Below, piece after piece: positions 39,001-49,216 of a stretch of DNA of 64,000 bases; position 1 is the first letter of the stretch, and every line of letters begins with the position of its first letter. The position numbers and the translations under genes are program-made. The stretch is from Strigamia acuminata (lineage: Eukaryota; Arthropoda; Chilopoda; Geophilomorpha; Linotaeniidae): positions 6,638,186-6,702,185 of the forward strand of contig OX442317.1 in NCBI GenBank assembly GCA_949358305.1, written 5' to 3'. The notes below the pieces were generated by a model. It was not told where the DNA came from. It did not search any database and was given only the letters and a program-made list of their open reading frames with translations.

Positions 39001-39732
39001 GTAATGTTGTAGCTTTAATTTTTCAGCAATTGACCTACCTGGATGCATACAGCAGTCTGATAAGGTTATTGTGCATGATAAGCCTTCTCCTGCTGATAAA
39101 CTGAGCTTGGTGCCATTATCATAACCAATTCTACATACCTGAGGTTGACCAAATTTGATCATAAATAATTACCTAACCCTTAATGACCGGAAACTTGTGG
39201 CAATAGTGACCACAGACTCCCAAAGCTTAAATGCCAAAGGTGATGGGGTTCATAAAAGATCAAGTAATAATTACCGTAGTCTCAGTGCAAACACACTTTT
39301 GCTTGAATATGATGAGATGATGAAATTGCATTCTTATTTCATAAGGGGCGACGTAAATATTTGAATACGTTGTACTGGCGCGTCTCGTTAACTATTCATG
39401 CGACATTGTCAACGGGGCGTTGAGATGGTTATTTAAGCACAAGTCGAACACGTTATGACAAGTGGTCTGTGCGAAAGATTTGCTCAGTTGAGGTATTGAC
39501 TAGACGGTGGTGTTGTGCAATCTTCTTCACTTGCCGCCATCTGCACTGCTTTGAAGGATAGTCTGATGCAAACGAGGTGAACTCGAGTAATCAGCGCATG
39601 CTCTTTCAGTTGGAAAGTAATCATTATTACAGACTGTGCTCACATAGAGATTCAGATTTCAAGCATCTGCGGGAATGTACTTGATAAATTAAGAGAGTTG
39701 TAGTTCTTTATGTTCACGTTCGAGGGTTATTG
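36079..39732 (+). other. Intron up to the retrotransposon insertion
   Basis: AT-rich and without supported genes. At 38765-38795 a short stretch resembles part of the dispersed repeat at 62465-62595. The last four bases, ATTG (39729-39732), are the target duplication of the LTR element. Confidence 0.5.
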
Positions 39733-39837
39733 TGTGACGATTACCTTCTGGAGATAGCAATTGCTAAACTAAAGTGTGAACTATCTGTGTGAAAATGTAA
39801 AATATGCAAACCTGATGTTTTCTCAAAACATATAACA

Positions 39838-39843
39838 TTTATT
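39838..39843 (-). terminator. Poly(A) signal candidate of the LTR
   Basis: AATAAA on the minus strand, 11 nt after the TATA box candidate and before the inferred transcription start. Lying upstream of the cap site, it would be present only at the 3' end of the transcript, with a very short R region. The 5' LTR equivalent is at 52233-52238. Confidence 0.4.
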
Positions 39844-39854
39844 CCGGTTTGAAC

Positions 39855-39862
39855 CTTATATA
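39855..39862 (-). promoter_or_regulatory. TATA box candidate of the LTR
   Basis: TATATAAG on the minus strand, with the same sequence at 52250-52257 in the 5' LTR. It would place transcription start about 25-30 nt further, near 39827-39832 (52222-52227), leaving a U5 of roughly 80-90 nt. Other AT-rich sequences in the LTR could also serve. Confidence 0.4.
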
Positions 39863-40468
39863 AATACTATGCCTACAAGTGGCTAAAATGACGAGAAGTT
39901 AAACTATACAGTTGTTTGGCAAAAGCCCTGAAATAATATCATTTGAAGGCTTCAGTCATGCAATAAGAATTTGTAACGGTCTTATTGCTGTGACGTAAAA
40001 GATGTCATCTATGAATGGCTTTGGCTTCTAAATGGTCCGGGGTTTGGTTCTAAAAGGCGTGTAAATGGTTAGGCTGGGTGGGTTATATCCGAGAGGTGCG
40101 GTTGACTTTTCTGTATCGTCACACACATCGCATCGCAGATAATTGTTGTAATCAATAATTACCGCGAGATGTAACAATGTGAGAATAAATATTCATATTA
40201 ATTCTATGGAATTAATCATGATATTTTAGAGTCACAAACTTAACTAAAACTATGAAAATAAGTAAAATATATTAAAATAGCGCCGAGCTATTTTTTGCCC
40301 CGAGTGCAATCAACATCTAAGTTAGACTTAAATGTTCCGTCAAACCAATAACGAATTGAATCGAAATATCTCGCAGGAAAGGTTATCCATCGCCGGGAAA
40401 TTACTCCACTCGGTCCTGGCTGGCGGGAGAGTAACCGGGAAATTACTCCGCGTCGATTACTCTGATAA

Positions 40469-40775
40469 TGCGTCTGTGAAATATAAATACTCCACTCTAG
40501 ATTCTACATTACCAATGCGTCTGTGAATTTTACTCCACTCTAGATTCTGCACTCTACAACGGAATGTTGGCATGAAGCTGGAGGGAGTGCGTCTGTGGGT
40601 TGTACCCCACTCTAGATACTACACTTAAATGTGTCTGTGAATTACTCACTCTAGTTACAACATTTCTACAACGGAATGTTGGCATGAAGAGGCGGGCAGT
40701 GTGTCTGTGAGTCTTCTACCCACTCTAGATACTTACACTAAATACAAAGTATTTCTACAACGGATTGTCGGAACG
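40469..40775. repeat. Dimeric tandem repeats inside the LTR
   Basis: TGYGTCTGTGRR occurs five times (starts 40469, 40516, 40588, 40630, 40700), each followed by a CACTCTAG block. Spacings alternate, 47, 72, 42, 70, so the real unit is about 115 bp made of a short and a long part. The long part adds CTACAACGGAATGTTGGCAT, which is present twice with a diverged third copy near 40756. The same array is at 52864-53170 in the 5' LTR. It lies in U3, upstream of the inferred start of transcription, where enhancer or insulator repeats are found in some retroelements; that role is inference. Confidence 0.75.
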
Positions 40776-41322
40776 CAGAGAAGTATAATATGTGCTCAAG
40801 TAATATCAGTATCAAACAAAAACAGAACAAGAGCGAGCTATATCCGTTTTGCAGGGGGATATATACTCGGTGAGGAGAATAGCTGTTCAGTGATCCAATG
40901 GGATCACTGGGCAGTCAAATCCATCCAATCCTAGGTCATAGGAAGTGGATACTCAGGACATAGTCTTCTACTAGGTCCAAAACAGGAACTGGATACGCAG
41001 GACACATTTTGGATTAAGTCCCTTTGACTATAATCCAAAAGGAGTCCAACTCACAGTGGGTGATGGGGGGTGACTTCACCAGGTGTAGAGGTTGCACATA
41101 ATTCAATAGAATTATGTGACAAATAAATCAACTAGCATTTAAACATCCAAAAGTATTTAAAAGTGTCTAAAGTTGCAGTGGAATAAAATATAAATAGTAA
41201 TTTATATTTTATTCACTCAAAAATTGTCGAAATTTGAATTTACCGCTAAAACGCATCAGCGCCATCTATTGGTGAAGTAATCGTCCTATACTAACAAAGT
41301 GCATGACAGTGTAACCGTCACA

Positions 41323-41332
41323 AGTCCCCCTT
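41323..41332 (-). promoter_or_regulatory. Polypurine tract
   Basis: The minus strand reads AAGGGGGACT directly before the 3' LTR. A purine run in this position primes plus-strand DNA synthesis in LTR elements, and the A-run then G-run form resembles retroviral tracts. Confidence 0.8.
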
Positions 41333-41978
41333 AAATATATGTTAATACCTGTATTAACATACTATTTATTCCGAATATCTTGAGGATCAAGACCACACTG
41401 TCATCTAGGGGACTCGAGCTGTAATCCTTGGTAAGCAAAAACCTTTATTTTATATCTTAATAGTATAAATAAAGAGTATTTCTTAATCAAATGCTTCAAA
41501 AAATATTTATTAAGGTTATAAAACTTTCAATTATCAATAATAGCTTCCATCTCTCTTTACAGGTGGACTTACAACTGCATCAAGAAAAGGCGATAACTTA
41601 AACTAACATCAAACTCTTGTACCAAACAAATGATTAATAAAATTTAACAATTATTTTCACAAAACTTAACTTCTCACTGGAAATATAATGATTTGCAAAA
41701 TAACACTTTACACGTTAAAATTCAAGTATTAAAATTAGTATTCATTTAAACAAACTCACATTGACTCGTAATCAAATTTTAACAAAATTGTTAATTTAAA
41801 TATTAAAGATCTTTGAATTATTCACAAAAACGGCATAAAATACACCTGAACCTGACTAAATCTTTGTTTCAACTCGGGTCAAGAAATGGAGATGGAGAAA
41901 ATGGACTCGTTACTTCTGGTCTTGCCTTAAAAGGGAAGATATCGGGAAAGTAACGGATCCCGACATCGTTGACGCTTT
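41333..41978 (-). other. Non-coding region between ORF3 and the polypurine tract
   Basis: AT-rich, about 650 nt, with no ORF or recognisable structure. It would be the 3' untranslated part of the element RNA ahead of U3. Confidence 0.6.
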
Positions 41979-43622
41979 CTAGTCCAACTCTTCATCCTCA
42001 ATAAATCCTTCCATGGATGTAACAACTTCCGAGACGGCTGCGGGTGGAGAATTAAGTTGAATAGCTACCAATTCCGGTACTACATCTGTCTCAACGTCAT
42101 GGGCCAGGGGATTCAGGAGCATTCTGTGTTGTTCCTCGGTGAATACTTCCAGGGGATCAGGCCCTCCTAACGGAATGGTGTTAGCGCTGGTTGGCTCGGA
42201 GAAAACCAAGTGATGGTCGGGTAAGCCGGAGTGCCATCCCTCACGAATCAACGGGTGTGCTGCTGCTGAGACCTGTTGCAAAATCTTACACCAAATAAAA
42301 GAGCGAGTTTGAAAAGATTCCGGCCGGGATGGATGGAAAATCCATTGGATCACGGCCAGTGGCACGCTCAAATCTGGAATTCGGTCGTTTGAAATCGACA
42401 CACTAATACGCTTAGCTGCTTCCAATAAAATTGGGAAATAATGTTCCACTTCCGCCTTAGTTTGCTCCGTGAGCGACATGTCTGGTCTCGGCATATATGG
42501 GTGGACCAGTAAAATAACCGGTTCAGCAGCGTGGCTTGCTTCTGGGAGCGGGATAGTCGCTACAATCATGTTGTTAGTCGACGTTCCCTCTGGAGAAGCG
42601 GCGGCTTGTGGACCAGAATCGGATGCAACCGGCGGAGAATCAGACGCAATAACTGACGTTGGAAGGTTTTCTGCCGAGGCAACTGGAGTTCCATCAATCG
42701 CAGGGGTGGGAGTTTCCGGCTCGCGTTGTGGCTCCGTAAATCCTCCTCGTGGAGTCGAGGTGCTGGACATTTGTGCCGGGTCTACATAAATAGCCTGCTC
42801 CGGGCCCTGGTGGATGAGGCCACATTCGCGACACATCGCCCAATTGCGTGCTGTCGGCGTACTTAGCCCCTTGACGATAAATGGAAGAATTTCTTCATTC
42901 CACATGCTGGATATGGCAACGCGCTTACCACCGTGACAGTTCACGCAGACTACGGCGTGAATGCCGGATAACAAGGACGACAACCATCCGCATCCTGCGC
43001 ACAATGGGCAGAACATCAGCTTCGACTTTGGCATGATGTTAGTCCCCAAGGCGGCAGCTTCCATATCTCGAAATACGTGTTCTCTTCGCTGCTTCCGGTA
43101 ACTTGGCAAATTTAGCTCCGATATCGAACGAGCTTGCGATGTTGGGCGGGTCAGCGCTTCGGATGAAGATGCCAACGTGGACTTGGTGGGTCCTTTGGAT
43201 TTGCCAGTCTTGCCTCGACTAGCGGTATCACGCGGATTTCGTGGTCGGGCAAACTGCCTGCTGGTAGCTGGAGGCGGAGCTTCTTCAACCGATTCTTCTT
43301 CTTGTGAGAAGTCATCTTGGCGCCGTCTCCTCGAGGCAGAACGGGAGTATTGTGACGAGTCGTCAGAAAAATCCCAATTCGGCGCATCATAGGTTGCAAC
43401 ACGCTGACTAGCTTGACGGCCTCTGGAAGGACGCGAGTCGGTCGGGCTAACACCCATGGCGGTCCTAATTCGTGGCGGTACGAGATCCGGGTTATCACGG
43501 GCCCAGTTGGCGACGAGCTCGGGGTCAGAGGAGGGATTAACAAAGCGATAATCCGTCTCTTCCGATTCTTCTGGATCCCAATGCACGTACTGTCGCTTGC
43601 TAGCACGACCTCGGCGACTCAT
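41979..43622 (-). CDS. ORF3: zinc-binding CxxC protein in the env position
   Basis: 547 codons from an ATG (43622-43620) to TAG. The N-terminal third (1-180) is Arg/Ser/Glu-rich and probably disordered. Residues 205-271 hold three CxxC pairs: CPLCAGCG (205-212, an exact CxxCxGxG as in DnaJ zinc fingers), CVNCHGGK (226-233) and CREC (264-267) with His271. A Pro/Ser/Thr/Ala-rich linker follows (about 285-355), then a more ordered C-terminal region with several Trp and His and an acidic tail. I see no signal peptide, transmembrane helix, furin site or fusion peptide, so it is not a typical envelope. The DNA is clearly more GC-rich than gag and pol. It may be an acquired host gene or a lineage-specific accessory protein; its function is unknown. 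An acceptor-like TTTTCTTGAAG lies just before the ATG, so a spliced mRNA is plausible. Confidence 0.8.
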   Translation of the reverse strand: MSRRGRASKRQYVHWDPEESEETDYRFVNPSSDPELVANWARDNPDLVPPRIRTAMGVSPTDSRPSRGRQASQRVATYDAPNWDFSDDSSQYSRSASRRRRQDDFSQEEESVEEAPPPATSRQFARPRNPRDTASRGKTGKSKGPTKSTLASSSEALTRPTSQARSISELNLPSYRKQRREHVFRDMEAAALGTNIMPKSKLMFCPLCAGCGWLSSLLSGIHAVVCVNCHGGKRVAISSMWNEEILPFIVKGLSTPTARNWAMCRECGLIHQGPEQAIYVDPAQMSSTSTPRGGFTEPQREPETPTPAIDGTPVASAENLPTSVIASDSPPVASDSGPQAAASPEGTSTNNMIVATIPLPEASHAAEPVILLVHPYMPRPDMSLTEQTKAEVEHYFPILLEAAKRISVSISNDRIPDLSVPLAVIQWIFHPSRPESFQTRSFIWCKILQQVSAAAHPLIREGWHSGLPDHHLVFSEPTSANTIPLGGPDPLEVFTEEQHRMLLNPLAHDVETDVVPELVAIQLNSPPAAVSEVVTSMEGFIEDEELD

Positions 43623-44929
43623 TGCATCTTCAAGAAAATATAAATTTTATTTGAGAACATGAATCAACCGTCGGAAATTAATTTAATTTCAAATTAAATT
43701 AATTGTCGACCAACAACTGGATTAATTTCATAATTAATTCTTAAGTTCCCTTGTTAGCGTGTTTCCTCCATTTGTCGAATAATTATTAAGATTAATAATT
43801 ATTCTCGACTTGGCATATAATTTCATTTTATCGTTTAACACAATATCGCTGATAAAATATTCAAATTAGTGTTTATTTAATGAAATAAACCTAATTTTTG
43901 TATCTACACGACATAATAACTAAAAAACATATAAAAATATTAAAAAAAAAATATTTTTGTAAGTGTTTTTTAGCATCCGACAATAGTCATTTTACATGGT
44001 TTTAATTGTACGAATAATTCCACAATTCGTCCGAGTAAATAATTTACTACCGACATCTGGTGGCGTTTGCCCCTATCATACACGTGACTTGTTAACCCAT
44101 GTCTGCTCACCAATTTCCAAGGAACTTAAGAGATATTTTATCTTTCAAAAAATAAACACTTACTAACTAGGTGTAGTCCTAGAAGGGTATACTTGGCTAG
44201 TTTAATGTCTAGCTTCACGTATTTGCGAGGGCTGCTCGGTTCCGGCGATGTTGGCCGATAAAAACGTTGTGCGGCGCGTGCGAATTCTAAGTCCGCCGTA
44301 ATGAACGCTTAACCAAAATAAATGTTGTCAATTAATGTCAAAATATTATAAATTTTGACAAAATATTGCTTAAATATTTACCGGGAATTCACTTAGTGAG
44401 TTCGTGAAAGGCTTACTCGCGATTTTGTCCACGAGATGGTTTCGATAATCAGCGTCGTGTCGATAATTTCTGAATTTGAACTGATATTTGTCAAATGAAA
44501 AAATCAGTAAAATAAACGATAAGTGTTCAAAATCATCTAGATTTTAACTCACTAAATTTCAGCGAAAATCCGTTAAAGCGTCGAAGGGTCGAGAATAATC
44601 CTTGATTTCAGTCCAGTACAAAACTTGGCGAACAAGTGAGTGATAATCTCAAACCAGGGGTTAAGGGGAGTTTCGAGGAGTAATTTGATTGGTTTGTAAT
44701 TACTCATCTCGAAGTTTCTATTAACCCAAAGGGGGAAACACAGTTTCAAGTAAATGTTTACACGTAGATTAATTTGAATACAATCAGCTTGTGTAAAAAA
44801 TAACTCAAACATTTGTTAAATTTTATCCACATCAAAAAAAAATGTTTTTAATTAATAAAATTTAACAATTCTTCGTGAATATGATTGGAAATATTTATTT
44901 AAAATAAAATATTTTCAATATATTGTGTC
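43623..44929 (-). other. 1.3-kb non-coding gap between pol and ORF3
   Basis: AT-rich. Two strong hairpins lie near the ORF3 end: a 29-nt palindrome with 14-bp arms (43676-43704) and 12-bp arms around a 4-nt loop (43777-43804). A 79-codon frame at 44573-44812 is not protein-like. The region may carry splice or structural signals for expression of ORF3, but none is proved by the sequence. Confidence 0.6.
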
Positions 44930-47900
44930 CTAACCCAACTTGACTTGTTTTAGACAATTTACGAGTTGTACAAAATCGGTCACGTATTTTGTGTTCGGCT
45001 TGGGTCTACGTTTAGACTGTCGAACGGGAGATGGAAATCTTTTCCTCTTTTTGGATGAATTTTGAGGAGTTTCGTCCTCTTTAGAAGAAATCTGAGAAGT
45101 TTCCTCCTCTTTCTCTTCAACTAAATCCTCTGTTTCCATGGACACAGGTTCATTTATTAATTCTGAAGAATTAATAACCTGACCTGCCATCCAATCTGGA
45201 GTCGGGTGTGATTCGTTGGTACCGACTTTCTGATCTAATGTCCATTCCTCAATCGGGTAACTTGGGATATAAGGCATTAAATCCTGTATGTTGATCGCTT
45301 TTGCTTTCGTGTTATCAGAAAGCTTACGTAGTGTGTAGGAACCTCCGCCGAGAACAGCCGTAATTTCCCAAGGTCCATCACGTTTCTCAGCGAATCCTGC
45401 CGAAATCCCTTTATCTTTATTTGATAAAATATGTGTGGCTTTCCACACGAGATCTCCTTTGGCAAATTGACAAATATAATATTTGTCTTTATGTAGTCGA
45501 TCATGCTTTTCGTAATTCGATTGAATTTTCCGATGCATTTCGCTGTGTGCACGTCTAATTACGTCTAAAATACTATAGACATAAGCTTCGGGATTCTCTT
45601 TGTCGAATTTGATGGCGTGTTTAGTAATACGCGGGTCAAATGGCAAAGGGACGATTCTTCCCGTATTAAGAATCATCGGTGAACAATTTGTTGCCTCGGA
45701 CTTAGCGGTGCGCATCGCAAAGGCAAAAGAATTTAAATATTTTGGCCAGTGGGAGTGAATGTCCGAGTATAAAGCTAACATCATTTTTAAAGTCCTGTTA
45801 GCCCGCTCTGTAATATTAGCGGCAGCGTGATATGGGCTAATGTGAGCAATATCTACGTGATTTTTTCGACAAAAATCATTAAATATTGTTGACACGAATT
45901 GTTTGCCGTTGTCGGAGATTATCTTTTTTGGATATCCCCAACGGTGGAAAACTTCGCTCATTTTATTAACGATGCATTCACTTGATGCAGTCGCTAGTGG
46001 GAAGACTTCAATCCATTTTGTACAATTATCAATGATTACTAAAATCCATTTTAATTGTGAACGACCGGCTGGCTTTGGTCCCATCAGGTCAATGCTTATT
46101 GTCTCCCACGGGTTGGTCATGTTGTGGGGTGTATAGCTTGCCCGATGCTTTTGGTGTTGGCTAGGTTTGTATTGTTGGCAATGAGTGCAACTGCGAACGT
46201 AGTTTCGAGTGTCTTTGCTCATTCTAGGCCAGAAATACATCTGTTTTGCTCTATCTAGGGTTTTGCTCATGCCAGCGTGTCCTGTAAGTGGGTGGCCATG
46301 GCATGCGAATAATGCACGTCTCACGAGAGAGCGTGGAATTACCGCCTTAAACCCGTTGCCAGAGTCGTTTAACTCTTCCTCATCGGTCGGAGCAAAATAA
46401 ATTAGCATAACACCTTTATTTTCTTCCGGTTCGTCGAGAGTGTAGCCACGAATCGCGTTTAACCAATGTTTATCCGTGACACGATTTTTTAATTTTTCGT
46501 CTCCTTTTAGGTAAACAAGGATTTTACTACATGCTGGATCTTTAAGCTGCGCTTCGATAATTTCGTCTCGCGTCGGCGGAACTACTTTTAGGATATCTGT
46601 TAGCGCAGTGTGTACATTTTCGTGATTACAATTGTGGACATCTATATGTCTGCAATTTTCTCTTGTACATCCTTCTTCCTCCCCCTTTTCTCCAGAATCA
46701 TGAAATCTAACTGGATTATATGATTCTGAGAAAAAGTCTAAACTAAGGCCAACATTTGTAAGAAAATGTTTGCGCTCAGTTTCCGTCACTTGTAAAGATG
46801 CACACCTGTTTCCATTCCAAGTTGGATAGAAATGGGTGATCTCCTCTGGTTCGATATAATCATAATCCGGAGTGTCTAGTGCAGACAGTGGAGCGCGTGA
46901 TAATGCGTCCGCTACTTGGTTCATTGCGCCGCGTCTAAAAATAATTTTAAACGCGCCACATTGTATTTTGACGGCCCAACGACCAAACCTTCCGGATGGT
47001 TCCGGCGTACTCATCAACCAGCTAAGGGCTTTAGCATCGGACTCGAGAGTGAAAGTCGTGTATTCTATATATGGGCGAAATCTCTCGATTGCCCATACAA
47101 CGGCCAAACACTCCAATTCCGGCGTAGAATACCTTACTTCGGCCCCGTGCAACACTCGACTGGCGTACGCGACTGCCTTTGGAACCATGATTAATTTCTG
47201 TTTCTTTTCACAGAATAACTCGACATCTTGGCAGAGTACTGCACCTAAGCCTGAATGAGAAGCATCTGTCAAAATGACAAAAGGCTTATTCATATCTGGC
47301 ATGTGGAGAAGGGCCTGGTCCTTGTCACACAAAATATCTTTGATAGTTTCGAATGCAGTTGTTTGTGGATCATCCCACACAAACTTTGCTTGATCATGCA
47401 TAATATTGGTCAATGGACGAGCAATATTTGCGATGTTAGGAATAAATTTTCGGAAAAAATTCGCAAGTCCTACAAATCTTTGAATGTCTTTAGAGCAAGT
47501 CGGTTTGGGAAAATTCCTTACAGCCGAGACTTTGTCAGGGTCTGGAAGAAGAGATCCCTCCGAAATTAAATGGCCTAAAAATCGTAATGATGTTCGACCA
47601 AATTTTGACTTGTCTTTATTGATAGTTAGATTCGCGGCATCCAACTTCTCAAGTACGTCTTTAATATGTAATAAATGATTTTCCCATGTGTCGGAAAAAA
47701 TAATTATATCGTCTAAATAGACCAGAGCATGTTTATATAAAGAGTCACCCAATACGGTAGTCATGAGGTGTTGAAAAGAACTAGGTGCATTACAAAGACC
47801 AAATGGCAATCTCTTGAATTGAAATTTGCCTTTTGGGGTGTAAAAAGCAGTTTTGCTCTTATCCTCCTCCTCCATTTCCATTTGATGATAACCTTTAGTT

Positions 47901-49210
47901 AAATCAATGGATGTAAAGTACTTGGCCTGATTAGTATGGTGAATTAATAGGTCAATACTTGGCATTTGAATTGCATCAACTTCTGTGATCGCATTCAACC
48001 AGCGGTAGTCGATACATAATCGATACTTCCCGCCGGGTTTAGCCACTATGACGGGGTGACTTATATAAGGGCCAGTGGCAGGTTCGATCAACCCATCGGC
48101 CTCCAACTCCTCGACCAATTCCGTCATAATCGCCTTCTTGGCCGGATTGTACATTCTATATGGCTGGTGTTTCCAAGTAGCACCAGGTTTAAACTTGATG
48201 CTGTGCTTGGCCACCTTCGTACAGCCCAGTTGGTCTCGAAATACGTTTTTTAATTGTACAAGAACGTTTACGAGTAACTGTTTTTCTTCCGCCGAACTGT
48301 TGCAGCCTTCGACGAGTTTTTCTGCCCAGTCCGGTGAAGTGGGAGTTCCTTCACCTTGGAGACCCAAAGTCTTAATGCTTGCTAAGCAACAGTTAAGTTC
48401 AGTGGTCTCGTACGGGGCTGTCCATCCGGGCATGTCATCACAGGTGAACACTGCTCGTCGGGGATTAGGGTTTATCCCCGTTCTACGCATAAAATTGTGA
48501 CCCAAAATCAACCCACATACATTCTTGTGTAGAATTATGAAGGTCATAGGTGTAACTCTCCTTTTATCGGCCCATTTGACACAAAGACAAACTTGACCGA
48601 TAGGTCGGTGATCTATTCCGACCGCGCAGACACGCATTCCCCGGGGACATTCTTGTATGAATTCCACCGGAATTTCCGTGTTTGAGAGGAGTTGTACTCC
48701 AATAAAACATTGGGTGGCTCCAGAGTCCATTAGTGCGTTGTAATCCAAACCTCCAATTTGGACATTCATACGCGGATCATCTTTGCCACCATTAATTAAT
48801 TTGCTATTGCAAAGTTTGCCAAGCAATACTTTTCGTTCTTTCTTGTTCCATTTTTCAAGTTTAAGAAGTTTTCTTAACTTGAAAACCTTGGGTACAAGCG
48901 GTTTCTTGGGTGCATTCCAGCTTCCACTGAAAATACTCAAATTTTCTAGTTGGTCTGTCATGACTTTTAAATTTTCATCGACACCGCCACTAGAGCTGCT
49001 AGTCTTTCGACAGACAGGTACTGCTTCGTAAGAAATGACCAACGATGGTGGTTTATTCTTCGAATCATCGACATAAGGTACTGTGAGATGACTAGGCTTA
49101 TGTCTTAATTTAAATTCATCTTTTCGTAAAAATAAATCATTTGACAATTCCGAGAAAGGAAACAACTCTTTAAGCGGGGGTTGGGCAACTTGAACAACCC
49201 CCTGAATCAG
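44930..49210 (-). CDS. pol: Pol polyprotein: protease, RT, RNase H, integrase
   Basis: This frame is open from 49237, overlaps the end of gag by about 30 nt and has no early ATG, so it is expected to be read by -1 frameshift at 49210. Residues below are counted from the TTG codon at 49165. The protease has LMDSGAT (145-151) and LILGHNF (219-225). RT has CIDYRWLN (384-391), SIDLTKGYHQM (419-429), LPFGLCNAPSSFQ (453-465) and catalytic YLDD (483-486). RNase H has TDASHSGLGAV (633-643) and a later ADALSR (752-757). Integrase has an HHCC finger ending CTHC (993-996), catalytic Asp1026, Asp1085 and Glu1120 (34 residues between the last two), and a GPY/F-type module around GPW (1264-1266). The C-terminal tail is acidic then basic; no chromodomain is seen. 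All key residues are present. Confidence 0.95.
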   Translation of the reverse strand: MIQGVVQVAQPPLKELFPFSELSNDLFLRKDEFKLRHKPSHLTVPYVDDSKNKPPSLVISYEAVPVCRKTSSSSGGVDENLKVMTDQLENLSIFSGSWNAPKKPLVPKVFKLRKLLKLEKWNKKERKVLLGKLCNSKLINGGKDDPRMNVQIGGLDYNALMDSGATQCFIGVQLLSNTEIPVEFIQECPRGMRVCAVGIDHRPIGQVCLCVKWADKRRVTPMTFIILHKNVCGLILGHNFMRRTGINPNPRRAVFTCDDMPGWTAPYETTELNCCLASIKTLGLQGEGTPTSPDWAEKLVEGCNSSAEEKQLLVNVLVQLKNVFRDQLGCTKVAKHSIKFKPGATWKHQPYRMYNPAKKAIMTELVEELEADGLIEPATGPYISHPVIVAKPGGKYRLCIDYRWLNAITEVDAIQMPSIDLLIHHTNQAKYFTSIDLTKGYHQMEMEEEDKSKTAFYTPKGKFQFKRLPFGLCNAPSSFQHLMTTVLGDSLYKHALVYLDDIIIFSDTWENHLLHIKDVLEKLDAANLTINKDKSKFGRTSLRFLGHLISEGSLLPDPDKVSAVRNFPKPTCSKDIQRFVGLANFFRKFIPNIANIARPLTNIMHDQAKFVWDDPQTTAFETIKDILCDKDQALLHMPDMNKPFVILTDASHSGLGAVLCQDVELFCEKKQKLIMVPKAVAYASRVLHGAEVRYSTPELECLAVVWAIERFRPYIEYTTFTLESDAKALSWLMSTPEPSGRFGRWAVKIQCGAFKIIFRRGAMNQVADALSRAPLSALDTPDYDYIEPEEITHFYPTWNGNRCASLQVTETERKHFLTNVGLSLDFFSESYNPVRFHDSGEKGEEEGCTRENCRHIDVHNCNHENVHTALTDILKVVPPTRDEIIEAQLKDPACSKILVYLKGDEKLKNRVTDKHWLNAIRGYTLDEPEENKGVMLIYFAPTDEEELNDSGNGFKAVIPRSLVRRALFACHGHPLTGHAGMSKTLDRAKQMYFWPRMSKDTRNYVRSCTHCQQYKPSQHQKHRASYTPHNMTNPWETISIDLMGPKPAGRSQLKWILVIIDNCTKWIEVFPLATASSECIVNKMSEVFHRWGYPKKIISDNGKQFVSTIFNDFCRKNHVDIAHISPYHAAANITERANRTLKMMLALYSDIHSHWPKYLNSFAFAMRTAKSEATNCSPMILNTGRIVPLPFDPRITKHAIKFDKENPEAYVYSILDVIRRAHSEMHRKIQSNYEKHDRLHKDKYYICQFAKGDLVWKATHILSNKDKGISAGFAEKRDGPWEITAVLGGGSYTLRKLSDNTKAKAINIQDLMPYIPSYPIEEWTLDQKVGTNESHPTPDWMAGQVINSSELINEPVSMETEDLVEEKEEETSQISSKEDETPQNSSKKRKRFPSPVRQSKRRPKPNTKYVTDFVQLVNCLKQVKLG

Positions 49211-49216
49211 TTTTTT
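49176..49216 (-). promoter_or_regulatory. -1 ribosomal frameshift site between gag and pol
   Basis: In the gag frame the last codons read ACA AAA AAC TGA, giving the heptamer A AAA AAC (49216-49210), one of the most efficient known -1 slippery sites (as in mouse mammary tumour virus gag-pro). Seven bases later a perfect 8-bp stem begins: GGGGGTTG (49202-49195) pairs with CAACCCCC (49183-49176) around an 11-nt loop. A shift of -1 joins gag to the open pol frame without stops. I did not see an obvious pseudoknot partner for the loop. Confidence 0.85.

Larger units (their letters stand above)
39733..41322 (-). repeat. 3' LTR (1,590 bp)
   Basis: Ends are TGTGACG and CGTCACA, a 7-bp inverted repeat with the TG...CA termini expected for integrase processing. 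The sequence corresponds to 52128-53717 with no length change. In element orientation U3 comes first (from 41322 down). It contains a 30-base AT hairpin (41181-41214) and an array of short repeats (40469-40775), and ends with a TATA box and poly(A) signal close to the U5 side. Confidence 0.95.

Noticed and set aside
40332-40934. Two + strand frames in the LTR, repeated at 52727-53329
   Set aside because: They recur only because the LTRs are duplicates; they run across the repeat array, are antisense to the element and show no protein features.
41979-43622. ORF3 as a retroviral-type envelope
   Set aside because: No signal peptide, transmembrane segment, cleavage site or fusion peptide is visible; the cysteines form CxxC zinc-type pairs.
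42469-43643. Open frames on the + strand and in a second minus frame across ORF3
   Set aside because: They are shadows of the GC-rich ORF3 frame and have no motifs of their own.
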